11,636 nucleotides of DNA from Cyclobacteriaceae bacterium. Its GTDB lineage: Bacteria; Bacteroidota; Bacteroidia; Cytophagales; Cyclobacteriaceae. Of this stretch, positions 1 to 7,065 are shown piece by piece. The notes below the pieces were generated by a model. The model was given only the letters and a program-made list of their open reading frames with translations. It was not told the origin of the DNA and did no database searches. Both the position numbers and the translations under genes were made by a program. Each line of letters starts with the position of its first letter. Position 1 is the first letter of the stretch. The stretch spans positions 1-11,636 of the forward strand of contig JAOTYN010000079.1 in assembly GCA_029861825.1 (NCBI GenBank), read 5' to 3'.

Positions 1-2155
1 GCGGACCTTTTACGGTTTCACTCCACAGTTGACCCTGGATCCCCAGAATGTTTTTTCGACCTTCTTCGGTGAGCTTCTCATAACCTGCATAGTTATCCAT
101 CGATAAAGGATGTCCCATTATATCCTTATTGCCGGTCTTCAGCACGTCTAGGGGGGTCAGCTCAAAAGGTTGCCGGGTACCCACCAGGCCTGCCCAGTAT
201 AAGCCCGGTTCCTCAGGGTCTTTATCGTAGGCAAAATCAAAGTATAAATTGCTGGCGTTGCTCATAACCACTTTATAACCCCGGTTTGCCAATTGGTATG
301 CCAGATCTTCACCTGCCACTCCCCAAATGGAAAGCCATACATAGGCTAGAAAGTTCGCGTCCACAAACTCAGGGTTGGGTACCATAATACTGCGTGAACT
401 GAGAGGGTCATCTTCACCTCCTACCTCCGCTTCTACACGGTGCATAGCAATCTCTTCCCATCCCGCGGTGATCAAGTCGTGTTGACTAAGGATCTCATGA
501 TATCGTTTCAAAAAGTAATTGGGCAGGTCTGCCACGGACCCTAGATCCGGAGAGGCAGCCAGTAACGCGGCGCAATCCGGGGATTTCTCCCATATGCCGG
601 CTGGGACTTCATCCCCCCCGGTGTGGACGATATTTAAAGGTACGCCGGCTTCCTGATAGATACTTACGATATCCGAGATCACAAATTCGATAAACCGGTA
701 AACTGATTCTTTACAAACACATATCACATTATCATCATAGCCTTGAACAGACTTGTATATGGAGCTGTCTTGAGGATCGCTTAACAAGAAAGAAGGCTGG
801 TTGACTGTAGAATCGTTCTGCAATCGCCACTCCCGGGCTTCCATCGATTTAATGGCAGCCCGTGCATGTCCGGGGAAATTAATTTCCGGTATCACTTCGA
901 TATTGCGGGCATGAGCATATTGCAGTATGTCAATGAAGTCTTGTCTGCTATAGTGACCGGTCCCGTGATTGTCCTCACTAAAGGGACCGGATCCGTAGGC
1001 GGGACGCAAGTGATCTAATTCATTTTCTGTGTGTCCTCTGGCGCCTCCCACCTCTGTCAGTTCTGGGAGACCTTTGATGGCCAGGCGCCAGCCCTCATCG
1101 TCGGTAAGGTGGAAATGGAATTTATTCAATTTGTAGAAGGCCATTATATCCATCAATTTTTTTACGGCCTCAGGTTTGTGGAAATTCCGGCTCACATCCA
1201 GATGCATGCCCCTGTATGAGAAGCGGGGCTTGTCGATTATTTCCAGGCCTGCTATTTCTTTTTTTGTCCCCTCCTCAGTGGGCCAAACTGCCAGCAGACT
1301 CTGACACCCATAGAATATGCCGGCTCTTCCGGTAGCTGTTATGGCAATCCCTTGGTTATTGACTGTCATGGAATAGCCTTCCTCATTTTCACTGGTTTCC
1401 GCTGAAAGGATCAATTTTATATCCGCTTCCTGTTCATCCTGCAACAGTTCCACACCATGTCCGAGTGTTTCTAGTTTCCCCGCCAGCAGTTGTGCCGTCT
1501 CTGCTAAGCCTTGTGTATAGGATATCCGTAGGTCTTGATCGATGGTTAATTTATGGCCGTTGCTGTTAATTTTCCAGGGAGTAGGTATGATGGGAGAGAG
1601 ATTTTCGCCGGCCATTAGACTTAGGTTTTCGTTTTGTTCATAGCGTACCCGCGCCGTGGGAATGGGGACCAGGTCCTGAGATGAACGATTGATCTGTTTG
1701 GGATCACTGAAATCTCCGATATGGTAGTGGTTTAGCACCTGGGCTTCAGGTTGCCCTTCAAAGATCATATAAAGACCAGTGGGAGCATCGGAAATCTTGA
1801 TGGCATTGCCAGCGCATTGATAGTTGAAAGTGACGGCATCACCAGGTCGCAGTTCGAATCCTGCCGCTGGTTGGATGCTGTAAAAGGTACCGCTAATCTG
1901 GGTGACCATCACTTGTTCCGGTAAACTTTCAGGTAAGGGAACTCCAGCTATTTGGTTATAATAAAGTGACCACCCATGATCTCCCCATACATAACTACCC
2001 TGATTCTCCAGGGTCCAGGAACATTCAAAGGTCCCGCCCTGATTTTCTACTACCGTCCAGGTCAGAGAAAGATCATCTGCATTAAAATTTTCTGGGTTGG
2101 TGTTTTTACAGGCATAAAAAGTAAGTATGCCCAGGCAAAGCCAAAGGTTTTTCAT
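1..2155 (-). CDS. GH20 beta-N-acetylhexosaminidase (chitobiase-like lipoprotein), C-terminus cut by window edge
   Basis: This gene encodes a family 20 hexosaminidase, expected to remove terminal GlcNAc (or GalNAc) from chitin oligosaccharides or glycans outside the cytoplasm. The start is the ATG at 2155; 718 codons are visible and the 3' end lies beyond position 1. The N-terminus is hydrophobic and ends in FYAC (Cys16), a loose lipobox, so a lipoprotein is likely. Residues about 25-165 resemble the chitobiase N-terminal carbohydrate-binding domain (SLTWTVVENQ...), residues about 175-300 the GH20b domain, and from about 308 onward the catalytic barrel (RGMHLDVSRNFH, HFHLTDDEGW). The catalytic Asp-Glu pair is D515-E516 in HTGGDEV. 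In this family the acetamido group of the substrate acts as the nucleophile. The gene starts 13 bp after the GH3 stop codon, so the two are probably co-transcribed. Family assignment is firm; the exact substrate is not visible. Confidence 0.93.
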   Translation of the reverse strand, partial: MKNLWLCLGILTFYACKNTNPENFNADDLSLTWTVVENQGGTFECSWTLENQGSYVWGDHGWSLYYNQIAGVPLPESLPEQVMVTQISGTFYSIQPAAGFELRPGDAVTFNYQCAGNAIKISDAPTGLYMIFEGQPEAQVLNHYHIGDFSDPKQINRSSQDLVPIPTARVRYEQNENLSLMAGENLSPIIPTPWKINSNGHKLTIDQDLRISYTQGLAETAQLLAGKLETLGHGVELLQDEQEADIKLILSAETSENEEGYSMTVNNQGIAITATGRAGIFYGCQSLLAVWPTEEGTKKEIAGLEIIDKPRFSYRGMHLDVSRNFHKPEAVKKLMDIMAFYKLNKFHFHLTDDEGWRLAIKGLPELTEVGGARGHTENELDHLRPAYGSGPFSEDNHGTGHYSRQDFIDILQYAHARNIEVIPEINFPGHARAAIKSMEAREWRLQNDSTVNQPSFLLSDPQDSSIYKSVQGYDDNVICVCKESVYRFIEFVISDIVSIYQEAGVPLNIVHTGGDEVPAGIWEKSPDCAALLAASPDLGSVADLPNYFLKRYHEILSQHDLITAGWEEIAMHRVEAEVGGEDDPLSSRSIMVPNPEFVDANFLAYVWLSIWGVAGEDLAYQLANRGYKVVMSNASNLYFDFAYDKDPEEPGLYWAGLVGTRQPFELTPLDVLKTGNKDIMGHPLSMDNYAGYEKLTEEGRKNILGIQGQLWSETVKGP

Positions 2156-2168
2156 ATTGATGGATCGT

Positions 2169-4121
2169 TTAATAACTCAAACCAAAGCCAAATTTATAAA
2201 GGGGATTTGGAGAATCGTAGGGTACATCCTCTTTTTGGGATTTCACTGCTTCCATGGAAGAAGGTATTTCCAGGGGTAATTTACCTTGTGGGTTGAATCG
2301 ACCAAATATGACGTCCATTACCGCCTCATCGGAAGCGCCAAACTCAGCCAGTACTCCTGCCGCTGCCCCATTTAATTCCGGCATTACTGGAGGGCGATCC
2401 ACATAAATGCATAGTACCGTAGGGATGCGGTTCATTATGCCCAAGAGCCTGGCCCGTTCTTCAGGATCGAAATCTAAATCACCTTGATGAAAAAACTGCT
2501 CAACAAAGTCATCATCACGTTGATCCCAGGGTGTTTGTAGTCGAAGCACTGCTATATCTGCATCTTCCACATTTTCCATCACCCGGCCATAGTTAGCGGC
2601 GATCTCCGGATCAACATTCTCCAGGTACATTTTAACATCGGATATCAGGGGTAATATTTTACCTTTTTCCTGAGAATCGTTTTTCAACAGCACAATGGAT
2701 TTTCGCTGGGCTTGGTCAGCAGCTTCCTGATGAGCGGAGTTGCCAATTATCTTTTCCGCTTCCACAACATCTACATAAGGATTATCGAACAGCCCCAGCT
2801 TAAACTTAGCTTTTAGCAACCTGCGGACCGATTCATCTAATCGTGTTACAGGGATCTCACCGGATTCGACCAGCTGCAGCAGTTCCTTTATGTTGGCATT
2901 TCCGCCAAACTGATCTATCCCGGCATCCAGTGACTTGGCAATCTTTTGCTCAACAGTCAGGTTTTCAACTCCCCAATCCTTGGCTTCGATTATTTCCAGG
3001 CCCGCAAAAGAAAATCCTTCCAAAATGCCCCAGTCCGAGCATACGATTCCGTCGTACTCATATTGCGAGCGCAACAAGTCCTGTATGATTTCTTTGTTGA
3101 AACTCATCCCTACATCTTCGGAAGTTTGTCCCTCGGGGATTCCGTAGTAGGGCATGATCATAGCGGTTCCGGCTTTGAGAGCGGCTGCAAAAGGTTTTAG
3201 ATGGTATTCAAAATTATCCCCAGGATACGCTTGGTCTTTACCATATGAGAAATGCGCGTCATCACCATCCTTTTGAGGACCGCCACCAGGCCAGTGTTTG
3301 GTCATGCAAGCTACACTGGAGGCGTTGAGTTCTTCACCCTGAAACCCCCTGATGTAGGCAGCGATGAGCCTGGATGCCAGATCAGCATCTTCCCCGAAAG
3401 TGCCGTTTATGCGTGCCCAACGGGGTTCGGTTGCCAGGTCGGCCATGGGATGAAGCGCGGTACGGATGCCCACTGCTCGTAATTCTTTATTGGCAATCTC
3501 CGCGAAATGTACCATAAAACTGGAATCTCCAATGGCCGCAAGACCCAAGGGTTCAGGCCATTTAGAAAAATCACCACCCAGAATATCCTGTTCCAGGAAA
3601 TTTTTGATACCATGCCTAGGATCGGAACTGATAGTAATGGGGATACCCAACCGGTCTTGCTCGGCAATTTTTTGAATGGCGTTATACCATGATGCCAAGT
3701 GCTTAGTGCGAGGTACGGTAAAGAGATTGAAATGCCGGATCTTTTGATTGATGATAGCGTCGTAGGTTGAGGCCGGATTCATGAGTGCAGGCTTTCCCAA
3801 GACCTTGCCTTTTTTACCCACTCCAATAGGCGGATGCCACAACATACCCACCTTGTCGCGTAATGTCATTTGTCCCAATAGATCATCGACTCTAAGATCT
3901 ACCTGGTTGCGTGAATCTTCATAGGGATCCAGGATGCCATTGTTGTTAAGATCACGGTATGCATAACCCTGTTCGGTTAAAGTGTGCTTTTTTTCGAGTT
4001 GGCCTTTTGCCCTTTTATTCAGAACCCAAAAATAGATCTGAAACACAAAGTAACTGCCGATACCCAGCAAGATCAAACTGCCCCCGATGTATTTCACCCA
4101 TTTCCAGAATTTCCTCATCAA
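2169..4121 (-). CDS. GH3 beta-glycosidase, N-terminally membrane-anchored
   Basis: This 650-residue family 3 glycoside hydrolase begins with a basic stretch and one hydrophobic segment (about residues 11-33) that lacks a clear cleavage site, so it is probably a signal anchor facing the periplasm. Residues 57-68 (DLNNNGILDPYE) form an EF-hand-like calcium loop. The GH3 N-terminal barrel covers about 75-440, with KHWPGGG (276 is the His) and the nucleophile Asp363 in CSDWG. The GH3 C-terminal domain covers about 475-620, and the protein ends in the typical YKFGFGLSY without a fibronectin-like domain. The KHWPGGGPQ...DDAHF variant looks more like exo-glucosidase/xylosidase-type GH3 than the NagZ type, but the GH20 neighbour suggests amino-sugar glycans, so the substrate is open. 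The start is the first ATG of two in tandem; the second would also work. Confidence 0.93.
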   Translation of the reverse strand: MMRKFWKWVKYIGGSLILLGIGSYFVFQIYFWVLNKRAKGQLEKKHTLTEQGYAYRDLNNNGILDPYEDSRNQVDLRVDDLLGQMTLRDKVGMLWHPPIGVGKKGKVLGKPALMNPASTYDAIINQKIRHFNLFTVPRTKHLASWYNAIQKIAEQDRLGIPITISSDPRHGIKNFLEQDILGGDFSKWPEPLGLAAIGDSSFMVHFAEIANKELRAVGIRTALHPMADLATEPRWARINGTFGEDADLASRLIAAYIRGFQGEELNASSVACMTKHWPGGGPQKDGDDAHFSYGKDQAYPGDNFEYHLKPFAAALKAGTAMIMPYYGIPEGQTSEDVGMSFNKEIIQDLLRSQYEYDGIVCSDWGILEGFSFAGLEIIEAKDWGVENLTVEQKIAKSLDAGIDQFGGNANIKELLQLVESGEIPVTRLDESVRRLLKAKFKLGLFDNPYVDVVEAEKIIGNSAHQEAADQAQRKSIVLLKNDSQEKGKILPLISDVKMYLENVDPEIAANYGRVMENVEDADIAVLRLQTPWDQRDDDFVEQFFHQGDLDFDPEERARLLGIMNRIPTVLCIYVDRPPVMPELNGAAAGVLAEFGASDEAVMDVIFGRFNPQGKLPLEIPSSMEAVKSQKEDVPYDSPNPLYKFGFGLSY

Positions 4122-4350
4122 GTAATTTTTAAGGGTTTTTAATGTATGATTATTTATTGCTTAAGCCAAATATCTTAAAGCAAAAAATTGAAGCACCTAG
4201 GTGTAGGTATGGGCAACCAAATTTTCAGAGAATTGGTCCTGGCCGGTAATAATTTAAAACCTGGGACTATCAAATTCGTAAAAACTGATTAATAGCCCGT
4301 GTCGTATTTGTGAGACTTTCATTATTGACGGGTTAAGCAACAAATATTAA
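4122..4350. other. Divergent intergenic region, no gene seen
   Basis: This A/T-rich stretch lies between the minus-strand GH3 start and the promoter of the methionine operon. I find no ORF, tRNA or terminator in it. It must carry the promoter for the glycoside hydrolase genes, but no minus-strand TAnnTTTG box with a well-spaced TTG was found. A 10-base perfect palindrome, CACCTAGGTG, sits at 4194-4203, about 75 bp upstream of the GH3 start. Confidence 0.5.
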
Positions 4351-4356
4351 AAATGG

Positions 4357-4389
4357 TTTGGTTTTGTGAATAGCATACCGTTACATTTG
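4357..4389 (+). promoter_or_regulatory. Bacteroidota-type promoter of the methionine operon
   Basis: The -33 element TTTG (4357-4360) and the -7 element TACATTTG (4382-4389) are separated by 21 bp. This matches the Bacteroidota primary sigma consensus TTTG-N19-21-TAnnTTTG. Transcription should start a few bases downstream, around 4395-4400, placing the SAM riboswitch (from 4417) at the very 5' end of the mRNA. A second TTTG at 4363-4366 gives only a 15-bp spacer and fits less well. Confidence 0.75.
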
Positions 4390-4416
4390 CAATATCAATT
4401 GCCTTTCAAAGCGATT

Positions 4417-4518
4417 GATTTATACAGAAGAGGTGAGAGAACAGGCTCAAAGACCCTCTGGCAACCACCAACGCATGTAGGAAGGTGCCAATTCCTGCCC
4501 TCAGGGGAACTATAAGTT
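4417..4518 (+). ncRNA. SAM-I (S-box) riboswitch aptamer
   Basis: The segment carries S-box core signatures: AGAGGTGAGAG (from 4429), CTCTGGCAACC (4456-4466) and AGGTGCCAATTCCTG (4483-4497). Helices can be drawn by eye: P1 pairs 4417-4424 (GATTTATA) with 4511-4518 (TATAAGTT) using two G-U pairs, P2 pairs AGAGG 4429-4433 with CCTCT 4455-4459, P3 pairs AGGAA 4479-4483 with TTCCT 4492-4496, and P4 is a short CCC/GGG hairpin at 4498-4506. It lies between a promoter and metY, the expected place for a SAM sensor that represses methionine synthesis. No rho-independent terminator follows, and an upstream ORF begins only 8 bases after P1, so the expression platform is not the usual one. Confidence 0.9.
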
Positions 4519-4525
4519 AATTGCT

Positions 4526-4621
4526 ATGACAAACGAAACAAACATCCTTATCGGTATTGGCGCTCAGCCCACTATATGTTATTATTCAGTATTTGCCTCA
4601 GCTTGCTGTTGTAGCTGCTAA
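4526..4621 (+). CDS. Upstream ORF with Cys-rich C-terminus (putative leader peptide 1)
   Basis: A 31-codon ORF (MTNETNILIGIG...) starts 8 bases after the 3' strand of riboswitch P1 and ends with the codons TGC TGT TGT AGC TGC TAA, that is Cys-Cys-Cys-Ser-Cys-stop (4604-4621). Another Cys is at residue 18. Five Cys in 31 residues, four of them within the last five positions, is far from random for a non-secreted peptide. The location between a SAM riboswitch and sulfur-assimilation genes suggests a cysteine-sensing leader whose translation affects expression of metY. There is no Shine-Dalgarno sequence, which is normal for this phylum. No clear antiterminator/terminator pair follows, so the mechanism is inferred only from the second leader at 9530 and from polycysteine leaders known in mycobacteria. 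Confidence 0.6.
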   Translation: MTNETNILIGIGAQPTICYYSVFASACCCSC

Positions 4622-4700
4622 ATAATTCCTTTTGGCTCCAAGGAGGTTCCATAAGAGCAATGCCATACTTCAATCATTTTAAAATTTAAAAAAAACTATT
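4622..4700 (+). promoter_or_regulatory. Leader segment with hairpin and SD-like AAGGAGG before metY
   Basis: Between the leader ORF stop and metY lies a hairpin-forming stretch: TTCCTT (4626-4631) can pair with AAGGAG (4640-4645) around an 8-base loop. The right arm belongs to a perfect AAGGAGG (4640-4646). Thirteen bases after it a 9-codon ORF, MPYFNHFKI, runs from 4660 to 4689, stopping 11 bases before metY. The last 25 bases before metY are almost pure A/T, typical of initiation regions in this phylum. There is no U-tract terminator. The role of these elements is unknown. Confidence 0.35.
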
Positions 4701-6023
4701 ATGTCCGAACAGTCTGATCTGCGATATGAAACTCTGCAATTACATGCAGGGCAAGAAATAGATGAAACCACGCGCTCCAGAGCAGTCCCTATCTATCAAA
4801 CTACTAGTTACACTTTTAAGGATTCCGAGCATGGAGCAAATCTCTTCGCTCTAAAGGAATTTGGTAACATTTACACCCGTATCATGAATCCCACCACGGA
4901 TGTATTGGAAAAGCGGGTGGCCGCCCTGGAAGGAGGAGCTGCAGCCCTGGCGACGGCTTCCGGTCAGGCTGCACAGTTCATTGCTCTTAACAATATTCTA
5001 CAAAACGGCGATAATTTTATTTCAACCAGCCATTTGTATGGGGGCACCTATAATCAGTTCAAGGTTGCTTTTAAGAGGTTGGGAGTAGAGGTTCGATTTA
5101 CCAAAGATGATAATCCCCAAAGTTTCGCGGATCTCATCGATAGCAATACCAAAGCAATTTACCTGGAGACCATAGGTAACCCCGAGTTCAATATTCCGGA
5201 TTTCGAGGCTATTGCTCAGGTGGCAAAAGACCACGACTTACCCTTGATCGTTGACAATACCTTTGGGGCCGCCGGATATTTATTCCGTCCTTTGGAACAT
5301 GGGGCACATGTAGTGGTAAGCTCAGCTACCAAGTGGATTGGCGGGCATGGTACCAGTATAGGAGGCGTTATTGTGGACGGAGGCAATTTCAACTGGGGTA
5401 ATGGCCGGTATCCTCAATTCACCGAGCCCTCTGAAGGCTATCACGGATTGAAATTTTGGGAAGTTTTCGGAACAGACGGCCCTTTTGGAAATATTGCTTT
5501 TATAATACGAGCTAGGGTAGAAGGCTTGCGGGACTTTGGTCCGGCGGTAAGCCCCTTTAATGCATTCTTGTTTCTTCAAGGATTAGAAACCCTGTCCTTA
5601 CGTGTGGAACGGACCGTTCAAAATGCTTTGGAACTAGCACAATGGTTGGAAGCGCACGAGTTGGTGGAAAGCGTATCGTATCCTGGGCTGGCATCCAGCC
5701 CTTACCACGACCTGGCTCAAAAGTATCTGAAGAGGGGGTATGGTGGGGTACTCACTTTCGAAATCAAAGGGGGACAGGAAAATGCCGAGCGATTCGTGAA
5801 CAGCTTACAGCTAGTGAGCCATCTGGCCAATGTTGGAGATGCCAAAACCCTAATCATTCATCCCGCTTCCACCACCCACCAGCAGCTATCTGAGCAGGAA
5901 CAGTTGGACGCCGGCGTGGCCCCGAACGGGCTCAGGATATCTGCGGGAATAGAGCATATCGAGGACATCAAAAAGGATTTGCAGCAAGCCTTTGAAAAAG
6001 TTTTCGCAGCAGCTTCGGTTTAA
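4701..6023 (+). CDS. metY: O-acetylhomoserine sulfhydrylase (homocysteine synthase)
   Basis: This is a 440-residue PLP enzyme of the Cys/Met metabolism family that makes homocysteine from O-acetylhomoserine and sulfide in the cytoplasm. Visible hallmarks are YTRIMNPTTDVLEKR (residues 58-72), ASGQAA (86-91), Asp185 in VDNTFGA, which contacts the PLP ring nitrogen in this fold, and the PLP-binding Lys211 in SSATKWIGGHG. The length of about 430-440 residues and the long insert after the lysine (GGNFNWGNGRYPQFTEPSEGYHG) are typical of MetY rather than the shorter MetB/MetZ. It is the first gene of the operon, behind the SAM riboswitch and the Cys-tailed leader ORF. The ATG at 4701 lies after an A-rich, SD-less stretch. 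metX starts 4 bases after its stop codon. Confidence 0.95.
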   Translation: MSEQSDLRYETLQLHAGQEIDETTRSRAVPIYQTTSYTFKDSEHGANLFALKEFGNIYTRIMNPTTDVLEKRVAALEGGAAALATASGQAAQFIALNNILQNGDNFISTSHLYGGTYNQFKVAFKRLGVEVRFTKDDNPQSFADLIDSNTKAIYLETIGNPEFNIPDFEAIAQVAKDHDLPLIVDNTFGAAGYLFRPLEHGAHVVVSSATKWIGGHGTSIGGVIVDGGNFNWGNGRYPQFTEPSEGYHGLKFWEVFGTDGPFGNIAFIIRARVEGLRDFGPAVSPFNAFLFLQGLETLSLRVERTVQNALELAQWLEAHELVESVSYPGLASSPYHDLAQKYLKRGYGGVLTFEIKGGQENAERFVNSLQLVSHLANVGDAKTLIIHPASTTHQQLSEQEQLDAGVAPNGLRISAGIEHIEDIKKDLQQAFEKVFAAASV

Positions 6024-6027
6024 TCCT

Positions 6028-7065
6028 ATGGAACAACCCCAATTCACATTTTCAGAAGACTTTCAACTTGAGCAAGGTGGAATATTGCCGGGATTTAATC
6101 TGCAATATTCCACTCTTGGTAGTTTGAATGCTTCCAGGGATAATGTGGTTTGGGTATGCCATGCCTTAACGGCCAACTCTGATTTTAGCGATTGGTGGTC
6201 GGGCTTGATTGAACGCCAGTTTGACCCCAGGCACTACTTTGTCATCTGTGTTAACATGCTGGGAGGCTGCTATGGGTCCACAGGTCCATTGTCGCAAAAT
6301 CCCGCTACCGGAAGACCCTACTATGCGGAATTCCCGTTATTGACCAACCGCGATATTGTAAGGTCCTTTGATCTGCTTAGGGTACATATGGGTATTACCG
6401 GCATCCATACCCTAATTGGCGGGTCAATGGGTGGTCAGCAGGCATTGGAATGGAGTATAGTGAACCCCGGAATTGTTCGGAACCTGGTGATTGTAGCCTC
6501 GAATGCTGTGCACAGTCCTTGGGGAGTGGCCTTTAACGAGACCCAACGCATGGCCATTGAGACTGATCCCAGCTGGGGTGAGCCACATGACCAGGCTGGT
6601 ATGGTAGGCATGAAAGCGGCACGGGCGGCAGCTTTGCTTTCCTATCGCAGCTATCAAAGCTACTTAGGCACTCAAAGCGAAGATGGCCATCATATTGTCG
6701 ACCAGTTCAAAGCCTCTTCTTACCAACAGTACCAGGGTGAGAAATTATATAAACGATTCAATGCTTATACGTATTGGTATTTATCTAAGGCTATGGATTC
6801 CCACAATTTGGGCCGTAACCGGGATAGCCTGACTAATGCCCTAAATATCATTGAAGCCAATACTAAAATAATCGGTATCAGGTCAGATATCTTGTTTCCG
6901 CTTTCAGAACAGCGATTTTTAGCCATGCATATTCGGAGGTCGGAGTACCATGAGATTGATTCTCACTACGGCCACGACGGCTTTCTGTTAGAATTGGAGC
7001 AACTTTCATCTATACTGAATGGGCTAAATACAGAAGATTCAAAACCACTATCTGCTAATGGATAA
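6028..7065 (+). CDS. metX: Homoserine O-acetyltransferase
   Basis: This 345-residue alpha/beta-hydrolase-fold enzyme transfers an acyl group (expected acetyl) from CoA to homoserine, producing the substrate of MetY. The nucleophile Ser133 sits in GGSMGGQQALEW, the acid Asp287 in GIRSDILFP and the His316 in YGHDGFL, forming the usual triad; CHALTAN and NMLGGCYGSTGP are the family's oxyanion and substrate-pocket motifs. I chose the ATG at 6028, 4 bases after the metY stop. An in-frame ATG at 5992 would add 12 residues that merely overlap the metY end. The 3' end overlaps hom by 8 bases, so translational coupling is likely. Some MetX relatives use succinyl-CoA, and acyl specificity cannot be read with certainty here. 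Confidence 0.94.
   Translation: MEQPQFTFSEDFQLEQGGILPGFNLQYSTLGSLNASRDNVVWVCHALTANSDFSDWWSGLIERQFDPRHYFVICVNMLGGCYGSTGPLSQNPATGRPYYAEFPLLTNRDIVRSFDLLRVHMGITGIHTLIGGSMGGQQALEWSIVNPGIVRNLVIVASNAVHSPWGVAFNETQRMAIETDPSWGEPHDQAGMVGMKAARAAALLSYRSYQSYLGTQSEDGHHIVDQFKASSYQQYQGEKLYKRFNAYTYWYLSKAMDSHNLGRNRDSLTNALNIIEANTKIIGIRSDILFPLSEQRFLAMHIRRSEYHEIDSHYGHDGFLLELEQLSSILNGLNTEDSKPLSANG

Noticed and set aside
1976..2296. Plus-strand ORF of 106 codons across the GH20/GH3 junction
   Set aside because: It lies antisense to the well-supported GH20 N-terminus and GH3 C-terminus, and its translation has no recognisable motif.
4599..4617. CAGCT/AGCTG hairpin (4599-4603 with 4613-4617) over the Cys codons as a terminator or regulatory stem
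   Set aside because: Only 5 bp with a 9-base loop and no U-tract; pairing of this size is expected by chance.
5992..6027. Longer start for metX, adding 12 residues
   Set aside because: The extension only re-reads the end of metY in another frame. The ATG at 6028 gives a protein that begins at the usual MetX N-terminus and sits 4 bases after the metY stop.
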